DNA of 64,000 nucleotides, taken from contig NZ_AUCV01000019.1 of assembly GCF_000429945.1 (NCBI RefSeq), positions 54,544 to 118,543 of the forward strand. Reading direction: 5' to 3'. Within the stretch, counting starts at the first letter, position 1. Every line of letters begins with the position of its first letter. This document shows positions 56,682 through 64,000 of the stretch, in pieces. This stretch comes from Desulfogranum japonicum DSM 18378 (lineage in GTDB: Bacteria > Desulfobacterota > Desulfobulbia > Desulfobulbales > Desulfobulbaceae). Made by a program: the position numbers and the translations under genes. The notes beneath the pieces are model-generated. The model searched no databases, had not been told where the DNA came from, and saw only the letters and a program-made list of their open reading frames with translations.

Positions 56682-57107
56682 TTACCCTATAATCTTCCAG
56701 GGATTTAAAATGGTGGCATTACTTGCAGTAAAATCACTTTCATTTCTTGTTACAATTATGAGGTTATTTGTAAGAGCAATAGCTGCAATTAAACTATCCA
56801 CGGAAGCAAGAGGTGTCCCTCTTGTTTCAGCGTGGCCTTGTATATTTCCCCAAGTTTCTGCAACGATTAAATTGATTGGGAAGATTCGTGATTCATAATT
56901 TTCGAGTAGAGTGTTTAGCCAATCAATGAGTTGATTCTTCTTTTGGGAGTCAGGAAGTTTTGTAATTCCTTTACGTATTTCTCCAATAGTGATGACTGAT
57001 AAAAATAATCTTTCACTGGGCGTTTGGTTTAACCAATTTATAACATTTTCATCTGGGGTAGGCCGAACAAGTTCTGATATAACGCAAGTATCTAATAAGT
57101 AGTTCAA
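56682..57107 (-). CDS. PIN-domain toxin (VapC/FitB-like)
   Basis: The 141-residue protein starts MNYLLDTCVISELVRP, with PIN catalytic acids D6 and E12, and further acidic positions in GEIRKGI, and D104 (ASVDSLIAA) and D123 near the end. Such proteins are Mg-dependent RNases. It overlaps the antitoxin gene by 4 nt (ATGA) as expected for a toxin-antitoxin pair. TA modules commonly stabilise integron cassette arrays. Confidence 0.9.
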   Translation of the reverse strand: MNYLLDTCVISELVRPTPDENVINWLNQTPSERLFLSVITIGEIRKGITKLPDSQKKNQLIDWLNTLLENYESRIFPINLIVAETWGNIQGHAETRGTPLASVDSLIAAIALTNNLIIVTRNESDFTASNATILNPWKIIG

Positions 57108-57355
57108 AATTCAACACCTTTTGAGTAATCTCTTTGCCTTTTAAATTCAAAGTCACTGTCGATTTTTGGACAGTTTAGGAGAAACTCTTTGAGAGGTGGT
57201 TTCTTTGACGTAATTTTTTTGTATTCCTTTACGGATAGTATGACTACAGCTTCTTGCCCTCTGCGGGTTACATATTGAGGACCAACCTTTAAAGCATCAT
57301 CTACGACTTGGCTGAATTTTGCTTTTGCATCCTGTAATTTCCATGATGTATTCAT
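57104..57355 (-). CDS. Phd/YefM-type antitoxin
   Basis: The 83-residue protein begins MNTSWKLQDAKAKFSQVVDDAL and has the TRRGQEAVVILS strand, the Phd/YefM DNA-binding fold, with a basic C-terminal tail that would wrap the toxin. AGGAGGT precedes the start. It should repress its own promoter at the CTAG-type palindrome just upstream. Confidence 0.9.
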   Translation of the reverse strand: MNTSWKLQDAKAKFSQVVDDALKVGPQYVTRRGQEAVVILSVKEYKKITSKKPPLKEFLLNCPKIDSDFEFKRQRDYSKGVEF

Positions 57356-57377
57356 AACACCTCCTATTTTGACTTTA

Positions 57378-57416
57378 CACTAGTCAGTCTAGTCATTTTC
57401 TGTCTAAAAGTCAATG
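57378..57416 (-). promoter_or_regulatory. Toxin-antitoxin promoter and operator
   Basis: The minus strand has TTGACT, 17 bp, TAGACT. The -10 lies within ACTAGACTGACTAGT, a palindrome except for its centre, which is well placed for autorepression by the antitoxin. It starts just after the 3' end of intron copy 3. Confidence 0.6.
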
Positions 57417-57445
57417 GAAGGGCATGGATATGTTTTCAAAAAGGA

Positions 57446-58017
57446 ATCGAGGTAGAACGGCCAGTTACCCGACCATCCTCTCGCAAATCTTATCTGCATA
57501 TGTTTCCTTATGCGGGCTACATACTACTGTCATTCCCTTCCCCATGTGATCGGCCCTACCGTCTCAGAGTACTATGGAATGATCTGACTCCCTTTTACCC
57601 ATCAGATGCTCTTCTTGTGGTTGATACATCTTACCTCAGTTTTGAGAGGAGATAAAAGGGCCTCCCAGGTAAGCGTAAACTCCGGGTTCCTGACACTTCT
57701 CTCATTACATGCCACGCTCTATGACCCCGGCAGTTCCTCCAGAATCTTGCCGTAACGATTCCTTTGTTCTGGCTTCCGATACGTTAAAATCGTCGCCAAC
57801 TGCATTTTACTCTGACGAGGCTGAATTGCTTAAGGGAGGTACGTCTCCCATGCGGCCTGCAATGTTCCCTGTGTACGCTTCACGACTGTTGTTCGCCAAA
57901 TGGCTCCGCGAGTCGCGCAACACTCGGTACGGGCTGCTGGCTAGGATTTGCCCGACAGGGACTTCCTGCTTTATAGCAGGTCACCCTGCAAGAAGCGCCA
58001 AGCTGCGCCTGACGCAC
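57446..58017 (-). ncRNA. Group II intron, copy 3, lacking domain V
   Basis: The 572-nt copy shares both ends with copies 1 and 2 (GTGCGTC at 58017, CTACCTCGAT at 57446) and most of the 5' half. The ~90-nt segment containing the domain V hairpin is missing: TTCTACCTCGAT and the domain VI stem join almost directly to CATATGCAGATAAG. Without domain V it cannot splice. Confidence 0.7.
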
Positions 58018-58266
58018 TAATGGCCGAGCTGAGCGGCGATTTTGCCGTGATAATGGGCCGCTTGCGGACTGATTATCACGGTAAAATCGTCCGCTCGAGT
58101 GATTGGTTGTCGCGTAGCGCAGCGAAGCGATTACCAAGCGCTTGAGCGGATTCCGCTCAGCTCGGCCATTGTCGAGTCCGCGCAGCGGAGTCGACAACGC
58201 TTCGCATAACCGGCTGGCAATGGAGCGCAGCGAAATAGCCAGTCCGAGTTTATGCGGTTGTTAGAC
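58018..58266 (-). repeat. Composite attC-like palindromic region after the putative nuclease gene
   Basis: It starts on the minus strand with GTCTAAC (exact RYYYAAC) 11 bp after the nuclease stop. Several nested palindromes follow: CGCATAA/TTATGCG, a TTGTCGAGTCCGC hairpin, and a ~150-nt structure with perfect arms GGCCGAGCTGAGCGG / CCGCTCAGCTCGGCC that itself encloses CGATTTT-type arms. Intron copy 3 begins at its far end. It looks like two attC-type sites or a heavily structured one. Confidence 0.55.
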
Positions 58267-58276
58267 GTTTAGATTA

Positions 58277-61200
58277 CTAGTCTTCCCGGTCTTTGTGATC
58301 GTTAATTATCCGTTCAGCCTCGCGGTCGTAGCTGTCCGCTAAACCTCTCAAGGTAACGGCAAATCGTTGAAACCCTGCGTTCTCTACTTCCTCGGCTTTA
58401 TTTCGGAACTGTTCAGCCAGTTCTCTCTCCGGTTTTCCGGTTGGGTCAACGACATGAATTCCCCGCGAGTTGTATGTCCCTGTCCTGAAACCGTCGCGCA
58501 TGTCATCAGCTTCGCGGTCATTCAGTGCGGCAGCGACAGTGCGGTGTATCCATAAGCCGCCTGGATCGGTTGGGGTATGAATCAATACTTCGCCAATATT
58601 GATGAGTGCAACTTCCAGGTGGCCGGATTCAGAACATATTTCCTTTACCTTTTGGAGCCATTCACTGAAGTGCTCTTCACTGAACTTTCCATCTTTTTGT
58701 GTTCCCGGCGGTGTCTTCCACTCATACAGGAGCCGCCAGGCATTTGTTGCGATTGCCTTTGATTCCTCGGTTGGCTCTCTAGACGGCTGATCTTCGTTTT
58801 TGGATCGGTAGATCAGTCGAATTGCCTCGCAAAAGAACTCTGGGTCATTGGCCAGTCTGCTTTCAAGGAGTTGGGGGGCGGCACCTCTATGACGATCAAG
58901 CAAGGGAACATAAGCCCACTCGACTCTAAAAAGGTCGTCCTGATTCACCGAAGGCTCTTCCTGAAGAAACTTGATCAGTTCGACCATGTGGTACCCGTCC
59001 ATGGCGTAGCTGGGCTCACTCGAGGAAAGCGCGGCAAGCAACGCTCGAACGCATTGATCACTATCAATTGGCTGCTTGGCATGGCGCATCCTGTCCAGGC
59101 AGTTAATTGCCGCGTGTGGTCTGCCATGTTCAATTAGTTTCTCAATCGCAATGGCAAGATCGCCATCGGCCTGATAGGCATTCGCGCCGGTGCGGGTCCA
59201 ATATTCATTCTCGTGCGCCTGAAGCCATTGGGAAGCGCGATCCCATGTTTCTTTTGCAAAAGGCAAACAAACCAGGAATTGTCCTACTTGCTCGGGCGTC
59301 CAATCTGATTTATCCAGGTTGTCACTCCACTCCCAGCCTTCGAGATGGTAACGCCGCCAGATAAAACCACTCACCAATGCTTTGTGCTTATTGTCCGCTG
59401 AATCCAGGAATGGAGGCAAAAGGGTTTGCTCAATGACTGAATCGGCAAGAACGCCAAGCGCCTGCCCAACCTGACCGGGTGAAGCAACAGATTCGGCAAA
59501 TCGGACAACACCTTCTGCGCCATCTCGCTGAAAGATTTCCGAAATGGCTGTTTCGCGCCGGGTGTCGAGTTTCTTTCGCTGCTCCTCCCAGTCGCCGTTC
59601 TCTTCGTAGAGTTCAAAGTCACGATCTGAAAAAAGGTGCTGATATAAATTGAACGGGTTAGTTGGGGCGAGTTGCTCGGCAACTTGTTCAATGCGGGTAA
59701 TCAGTTCGTCGGGCAAGGCCCAATTCGCATCGGAGAATCGTCGGTGCCTATTTGTGAATTTCGTGAGATGGTCCCAAATCGAAAGTCGTTGCTCTTCTGA
59801 TAGTTCAATAATGGGTTGGGAGGCAAGAGCCTGGAGAAGCTGATCAAAAGAGGGTTCTGGCAGGTTATCAAAATGATCAATCAATGCGGAAAGCCGAGCG
59901 GGATCTTGACCAGCGGCAACCACCGCAAGTTCCGCGTAAAAAGATGCCTGCTGCCAGTATTCTTGATGAGTAACCCCTTTTTCCCAATCATCGGGGATGG
60001 TTTTGCGCCAGCTTGGTTTGTGCGATCCAGAGGAGATCTGGTGTTGACCGGGCAGCAGTTGAATGATCAGATTCCAGGCGATATCCGGCCATTCATTAAG
60101 TATCGTCCGCACCGCCACCTTACGTTTGTCAATAGATGCCAGCGTTTGCGGAAGCCAGGGCAGCAAAATGGTTGCAAGCGAATTGGATGGACGATTTGCC
60201 CACTGACCGCCGGGGTCATGGCTGGCAAGTTCACCAAGCGCAACACAGACACGAACCAGATATTGTTCATCCCAAGCCAGCCCTTCCAACGCCCAGAGCA
60301 GGCCGGTTAAATAATTGCCTCCGGTGATGCCGTTGCCTTCCTGGGAGAAAAGCTCATCAAAAGGACAGGGTGTCAGACGCATCGCTTTCTCGACAGCATC
60401 AAGAAATTCACCTAGGGCAGCTTCGGCCAGAGTAGGCAGCAAACCGTTCAGGCTGCCCCACAAAATCCAGTCAGCATCGGTCAGAAGTTCACGTATCACC
60501 AATATGCAGGTTGCTTCAGCTTTTCCTTGCGAGCAGTTAGCACACGCCTCCGGTTGGCTACCCAGAATGGCCAAGCCCTCGGCAATACCTTTTCGCAACA
60601 CGTGTGAACAATTCAGCACCTTACCATGAATGTTTGCCGCATAACGTTCTTCGGCGGGCAGTTCAAAAGCGGGGTCTGGTTCTTTTAGTACAGAAACAGC
60701 AAGCGATTTAAACGTATCGAGGTTCTGATCAAAGATGCGTGTTCCCAGTAGGCTCCAAAGCTTGGCTCGATTAACAACTTTCCAGATGCCGTTTCTGAGA
60801 GACAACGGACTGTCAGGGCAGTGTAATATTTCCCGCGCCTTCCTTAACCACTCGTCATAACTGATGTCGAGAAGTTGGGTTATCGCCTCAAGATCACATT
60901 GACTTTTGTCTCGCCAAGAGCCGATCAAAACCGCCAAGGCCAGATAGGTGGCGTCCGGGTGCTGGGTCCAATCGGTTTTAGGTTTCTCCTGTACCGCCTT
61001 GAATTCTTCGGGCATTTCCGCTACGGCCTTTTGCTTAAATGCTTCCAGAAGGTCGTCCGGAAACTTGCCGGGCGTGATCGTACCAGCATCTTGATTCCAT
61101 GTTTGTACAATATCGACAACACGTGACCAGACCCACTGCTGATGCCGCTGCTGGAATTGGGAAATATGGGAATGCAGCAGAGACAGGACAACACCGAACT

Positions 61201-61816
61201 CGTTACCAAGATCGTAACCAAGCAGATGAAAGTTGTTCAGGAAGTCATAGAGTTCTTCCCTTGAAACATCGTTGCCACCGTTTGCTGCTTTTAGGTGGTA
61301 CTGAATGACCTCCAGTTTCTCGGCACTCTTGGGTGGGCTGAAATTCGATTGCTGGACATTTCTGAAAAACTCATCAACGTTTTTGGTGTGCCTCGCCTGG
61401 TTTAGCAACCATTGCACGTTGTGCGCATCGGTTGCGCTGAGCGGTCCTGTGATCAGGGCAATAATATCCTTATCTCGTGTGAACACCTTAGGATTTTTGA
61501 AATCATTCCAGGCGGCCTGCATCACCTCCCCAAATAGGGTGCTGCCCTGCGTGATGGCGATGGAGTGCTTGACCTGCCCGAGAAGTTTACGCCGCTCCTT
61601 GCTGTTCACGTTTTCTACGACAACAACAAGGTCGTCTGTATCAAAGCCGTCAATCTTGCCTTGAAGTTTGATTTCGGCAATAGGCCAGCAGGGAAGACAG
61701 GGAGCGTGCCCACCGGTAAGCATCAGCGCGACAAAGGACGCTTGGACATGCGCTTCAAAATGGACGCCGCCACCCCCGGTGGAGAATGGATTGCTTAGTT
61801 TTTTCTTCTTAGCCAT
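58277..61816 (-). CDS. Large putative nuclease/defence protein in a cassette
   Basis: 1179 residues, starting MAKKKKLSNPFSTGGGGVHF behind GGGGGAAG. Residues ~8-230 resemble the N-terminal restriction-endonuclease-like domain found in STAND/Avs-type and other phage-defence proteins: GGGGVHFE near 14-21, then D61-D62-LVVVV and Q81-V-K83, a PD-(D/E)xK pattern with Gln. The other ~950 residues are helical, repeat-like and hydrophilic. I find no Walker A, so the NTPase of full STAND members is absent. A putative nuclease fused to a sensor-like repeat array in an integron cassette fits anti-phage defence, but that is inference. Confidence 0.7.
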   Translation of the reverse strand: MAKKKKLSNPFSTGGGGVHFEAHVQASFVALMLTGGHAPCLPCWPIAEIKLQGKIDGFDTDDLVVVVENVNSKERRKLLGQVKHSIAITQGSTLFGEVMQAAWNDFKNPKVFTRDKDIIALITGPLSATDAHNVQWLLNQARHTKNVDEFFRNVQQSNFSPPKSAEKLEVIQYHLKAANGGNDVSREELYDFLNNFHLLGYDLGNEFGVVLSLLHSHISQFQQRHQQWVWSRVVDIVQTWNQDAGTITPGKFPDDLLEAFKQKAVAEMPEEFKAVQEKPKTDWTQHPDATYLALAVLIGSWRDKSQCDLEAITQLLDISYDEWLRKAREILHCPDSPLSLRNGIWKVVNRAKLWSLLGTRIFDQNLDTFKSLAVSVLKEPDPAFELPAEERYAANIHGKVLNCSHVLRKGIAEGLAILGSQPEACANCSQGKAEATCILVIRELLTDADWILWGSLNGLLPTLAEAALGEFLDAVEKAMRLTPCPFDELFSQEGNGITGGNYLTGLLWALEGLAWDEQYLVRVCVALGELASHDPGGQWANRPSNSLATILLPWLPQTLASIDKRKVAVRTILNEWPDIAWNLIIQLLPGQHQISSGSHKPSWRKTIPDDWEKGVTHQEYWQQASFYAELAVVAAGQDPARLSALIDHFDNLPEPSFDQLLQALASQPIIELSEEQRLSIWDHLTKFTNRHRRFSDANWALPDELITRIEQVAEQLAPTNPFNLYQHLFSDRDFELYEENGDWEEQRKKLDTRRETAISEIFQRDGAEGVVRFAESVASPGQVGQALGVLADSVIEQTLLPPFLDSADNKHKALVSGFIWRRYHLEGWEWSDNLDKSDWTPEQVGQFLVCLPFAKETWDRASQWLQAHENEYWTRTGANAYQADGDLAIAIEKLIEHGRPHAAINCLDRMRHAKQPIDSDQCVRALLAALSSSEPSYAMDGYHMVELIKFLQEEPSVNQDDLFRVEWAYVPLLDRHRGAAPQLLESRLANDPEFFCEAIRLIYRSKNEDQPSREPTEESKAIATNAWRLLYEWKTPPGTQKDGKFSEEHFSEWLQKVKEICSESGHLEVALINIGEVLIHTPTDPGGLWIHRTVAAALNDREADDMRDGFRTGTYNSRGIHVVDPTGKPERELAEQFRNKAEEVENAGFQRFAVTLRGLADSYDREAERIINDHKDRED

Positions 61817-61840
61817 CTACGGCTTCCCCCGGATTCTCAT

Positions 61841-61969
61841 GCCTAACGTGGAGCTCAGTGGTTTGCGGATTAATAGCAAGATGCTCGTATAACAATTGAA
61901 AAACTTAGAAGCACTATACTTTAAAAAACCGCCGACCTCAGCAAATCCACTGGAGCGCCTCGTTATGTC
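61841..61969 (-). repeat. attC site between the Sel1 and nuclease cassettes
   Basis: The clearest attC of the array. On the minus strand GACATAACGAGGCGCTCCAGTGG pairs imperfectly with CCACTGAGCTCCACGTTAGGC, ending in GTTAGGC (exact GTTRRRY) 25 bp before the nuclease start. About 85 nt of variable, partly paired sequence lies between. Confidence 0.7.
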
Positions 61970-62111
61970 TTTATATATTTGGTTTTACCAATAAGGTTTA
62001 GTATCTCATTGGCTTGTTCATGGTCATCATCTCTATTTGCTTCTTCTAAAAGCTTTCTCACTTTTTTTATTGATTTCTTTCCCTTAGAAAGGGAAAGCAA
62101 ATTCATGAGAC

Positions 62112-62645
62112 TTAGCCAGTATAAAGCATTTTCTCTTGTTCTTGGACACGTTTTCGAAGGATCACAAGTGCTAATTTTCTTGCAAAATCAAAGTTTTGTT
62201 TCGTTCCATAACCAAACAAATGACACAACCCGACCTCTAAAAGAGAATCATAATCACCCATTTGGACAGATTTATTGTACCAGGTAAAAGACAATTTTGG
62301 CTTTTCGAGGTCTCTATAAATTGAACCAAGATTATGAGCAGCAGCAAAGGAACCTTTTTTTACTGCTTTTTTTGCCCAAAAAATTGCTTTGCCAAAATCA
62401 CGTTTTGTTCCTACACCAGTGCTCAAAGCATTTGCCAACGCTAATTGGGAACCTTCATTTCCTTGTTCTGCGGAAAGGAGAAACCATCTGAAAGCTTTTT
62501 TAGGCTTTGGCTTTACTATTATTTGGCCTGATTGATTTACCAAACCTTCATCATAGTAAAAACCTACTTCCCATTGCGCTTCAGCGTCACCTTGGTGGGC
62601 ATTTGCGAGAAGTTTCTTCCATTGTGATTTACTTTCTATGGGCAT
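62112..62645 (-). CDS. Sel1-repeat protein
   Basis: The 177-residue protein is built of about four Sel1-like helical repeats (AQWEVGFYYDEGLV, ALANALSTGVGTKRDFGKAI, AAAHNLGSIYRD, LLEVGLCHLFGYGTKQNFDFA). Such repeats bind partner proteins; there is no signal peptide, so it would act in the cytoplasm. A run of nine C and nine A precedes the start instead of a ribosome-binding site. Confidence 0.85.
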   Translation of the reverse strand: MPIESKSQWKKLLANAHQGDAEAQWEVGFYYDEGLVNQSGQIIVKPKPKKAFRWFLLSAEQGNEGSQLALANALSTGVGTKRDFGKAIFWAKKAVKKGSFAAAHNLGSIYRDLEKPKLSFTWYNKSVQMGDYDSLLEVGLCHLFGYGTKQNFDFARKLALVILRKRVQEQEKMLYTG

Positions 62646-62649
62646 TGTA

Positions 62650-62667
62650 TTTTTTTTTGGGGGGGGG
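62650..62667. repeat. Homopolymer tract T9G9 next to the Sel1 gene start
   Basis: Nine T then nine G (C9A9 on the coding strand) sit immediately before the Sel1 start and directly after an upstream ATG at 62672-62670. That ATG is out of frame by one base with this tract length. Confidence 0.6.
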
Positions 62668-62790
62668 ACATAACGTTTGCATTATGGGCGGCAAGGCTGC
62701 GTGGAAATTGACTTCGAATGATCTAAGACCTTGGAGCGTAGTATGATTCTTAAAATTACCGCCGAGTTTTTGCCGTCCCTTTGATGCGAT
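62668..62790 (-). repeat. attC-like site before the Sel1 cassette
   Basis: Arms around CGGCAA (TGCATTATGGGCGGCAA versus the inverse of TTGCCGTCCCTTTGATGCG) close a ~75-nt loop. The minus strand ends AACGTTATGTC at the Sel1 cassette, the same core as on one side of the site at 61841-61969. Confidence 0.55.
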
Positions 62791-62804
62791 TATTATACTA
62801 TATA

Positions 62805-63104
62805 TTACTTTATTACTTCAGCCCAAAAAATAGAAAAAGGAACCAATACTGTAAATATTGTCGCAAATATGAACAATTTATTTCTATATTTAATCCCTTT
62901 TTCATTCAGTTTTGAACTTAAGAAAATCAAAATAAATGGATTTAAATATGTATCAAACCAAAGATGTACATTTTCTTTTCTGTTTTTAATTATTTTTATA
63001 ACCAAATAGGCGCAAACACACCAAACAGCTATGGTAGCAGCAAAATATAATATAGCAAGTATTTTAAGTATTTCATTTTTCATGAAAATAGTTTCATTTT
63101 CCAC
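62805..63104 (-). CDS. Small hypothetical membrane protein
   Basis: The 99-residue AT-rich protein has two or three hydrophobic helices (ILAILYFAATIAVWCVCAYLV, PFILIFLSS, LFIFATIFTVLVPFSIFW). TAGGTGG precedes the start. No family recognised. It begins about 20 bp after intron copy 2. Confidence 0.6.
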   Translation of the reverse strand: MENETIFMKNEILKILAILYFAATIAVWCVCAYLVIKIIKNRKENVHLWFDTYLNPFILIFLSSKLNEKGIKYRNKLFIFATIFTVLVPFSIFWAEVIK

Positions 63105-63126
63105 CTATGTTTTATATTTCAAAATA

Positions 63127-63789
63127 ATCGAGGTAGGACGGCCAGTTACCCGACCACCCCCTCGCAAATTCCTGCGTGCGGTTTTCCCGCACAAGGCTCC
63201 TCGATATTGCTCGCTTCGTACAAGAGTATATACACTCTCTTTGCTGTTCCCCTCAGTGAGGTTTGCTTGCAGTATTCGGCCTTTCTTTTCCGTAAAAATT
63301 TCCTTTGCGGGCTACGCAATACCGTCATCCCCTTCCCCATGTAACCGGCGTTACCGTCTCAGAGTACTATGAGATGATCTGACTCCCTTCACTTCATTTA
63401 CCCGTTAGACTGCCCTACCTCATCTGTGAGGAGGTGGAAGGGTCTCCCAGGTTCCTGACACTTCTCTCAGTACATGCCACGCTCTCTGACCCCGGCAGCC
63501 CCTCGGGAATCTTGCCATGACGATTCCTCTGTTCTGGCTTCCGGCACGTTAAAACCGTCGCCAACTGCTCGATACTCTTACGAGGCTCAATTGCTTCAGG
63601 GAGGTACATCTCCCCTGCGACCTTCACTGTTCCCTGTGTACGCTTCGCAACTGTTGTTCACCGATAGGTCGGTTCCGCCAGTCACGCAACACTCGGTACG
63701 GGCTGCTGGCTAGGCCTTGCCCGATACGGACTACCTGCATGATCACTGCAGGGCACCATATAAGAAGTGCCAAGCTGCGCCTAGCGCAC
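63127..63789 (-). ncRNA. ORF-less group II intron, copy 2
   Basis: About 663 nt, from GTGCGCTAGGCGCAGCTTGGC (63789) to CCTACCTCGAT (63127), closely matching copy 1 throughout. Domain V (GAGCC-TTGTGCGG-GAAA-ACCGCAC) and the domain VI stem are intact. It carries no intron protein. The 5' exon is CTACGTTG, identical to copy 1. Confidence 0.75.
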
Positions 63790-63840
63790 CAACGTAGCGT
63801 TCACTGGCCCGCGCTGTTTGCGGGTCCAGTGGAACAATTG
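63790..63840. repeat. attC-like hairpin flanked by two outward-facing introns
   Basis: A 51-bp remnant in which TTCACTGGCCCGC pairs with GCGGGTCCAGTGGAA. The minus-strand side ends CTACGTTG, where intron copy 2 starts; the plus-strand side ends CAATTG, where another intron starts. Confidence 0.6.
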
Positions 63841-64000
63841 GTGTACGCCCGGCATGGGCGTGATCTAATGGGGTGCAAGTCCCCTGTATGTAAACCCTGT
63901 TACTGTCGAGATGACAGGAACATAAATACTAGCCGAAAGCAAGGGCGATCTCGCGAGGGTTCGTCTGAAGGAAGCTGGAGTGCAGGTAAGCGAGGTACGA
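63841..64000 (+). ncRNA. 5' end of a group II intron running out of the window
   Basis: Starts GTGTACGCCCGGCATGGGCG and continues through the standard domain I landmarks TCTAATGGGGTGCAAGTCCC and CTAGCCGAAAGCAAGGGCG ... GTCTGAAGGAAGCTGGA. This sequence differs from the minus-strand copies and is of the type that normally carries a reverse transcriptase/maturase, which would lie beyond the right edge. Confidence 0.75.

Noticed and set aside
58277..61816. Full STAND NTPase defence protein
   Set aside because: I looked for Walker A (GxxxxGK[ST]) and Walker B motifs in the 1179 residues and found none, so only the putative nuclease and repeat regions are claimed.
1..64000. CRISPR arrays, tRNA and rRNA genes, plasmid or chromosomal origin
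   Set aside because: No regularly spaced repeats, no cloverleaf sequences with GTTCRANNC-type arms and no rRNA-like stretches were found on either strand.

Overview
The window looks like a chromosomal segment from an anaerobic Desulfobacterota bacterium, most likely a relative of the Desulfobulbales. This rests on gene content: a desulfoferrodoxin, several sigma-54 activators, a branched-chain amino-acid-type ABC transporter, B12-dependent ethanolamine ammonia-lyase, and several unusual PEP/pyruvate-binding (PPDK/PEP-synthase-like) proteins. No rRNA, tRNA or other taxonomic marker is present, so the assignment is an inference.

Layout. 0.3-5.2 kb is an alanine utilisation unit: a Na+/alanine symporter, alanine dehydrogenase and a TyrR-like sigma-54 activator (ACT-PAS-AAA+-HTH), with sigma-54-type promoters readable before both metabolic genes. 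5.8-14 kb holds a membrane protein, a CopA copper ATPase and a 1418-residue protein whose C-terminal half is PPDK-like. 14-20.5 kb is a housekeeping/accessory stretch: a deaminase, a LysR regulator divergent from an aldo/keto reductase, an M32 carboxypeptidase, a small K+ channel, an EmrE-type exporter and a DUF805 protein. 20.6-25.1 kb is a livK-H-M-G-F operon. It is followed by a decayed radical-SAM glycyl-radical activase pseudogene interrupted by a ~164-bp palindromic MITE-like element; a second copy of that element lies at 5.3 kb. 26-30.2 kb holds a Cys-rich protein, an MFS drug exporter and eutBC.

30.2-44.8 kb is the most unusual part. Three paralogous proteins share PPDK/PEP-synthase ATP-grasp and phospho-histidine swivel domains but replace the PEP-binding barrel with a C-terminal domain I do not recognise. 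They sit around a receiver-only protein, a TIGR02186-like protein, a TauE/SafE permease, a universal-stress-like protein and a histidine kinase/NtrC pair. A sigma-54-like promoter and repeated palindromes (GTTTCA-N3-TGAAAC) lie before the stress-protein operon. 44.8-53.7 kb carries a PPP phosphatase, desulfoferrodoxin, two divergently oriented genes with atypical receivers, small hypotheticals, a permease and a membrane sensor. One of the regulators and the sensor share a four-Cys tail.

53.8-64 kb is a foreign-looking accessory region. Small or unrelated genes all lie on the minus strand and are separated by attC-like palindromes, as in an integron cassette array; any integrase would lie beyond the right edge. 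It carries a Phd/PIN toxin-antitoxin pair, a 1179-residue putative nuclease (a defence candidate), a Sel1-repeat protein and hypotheticals. Three ORF-less or degenerate group II introns, the 5' end of a fourth and a decayed intron reverse-transcriptase fragment lie among them, several with their 5' ends abutting the attC-like hairpins.
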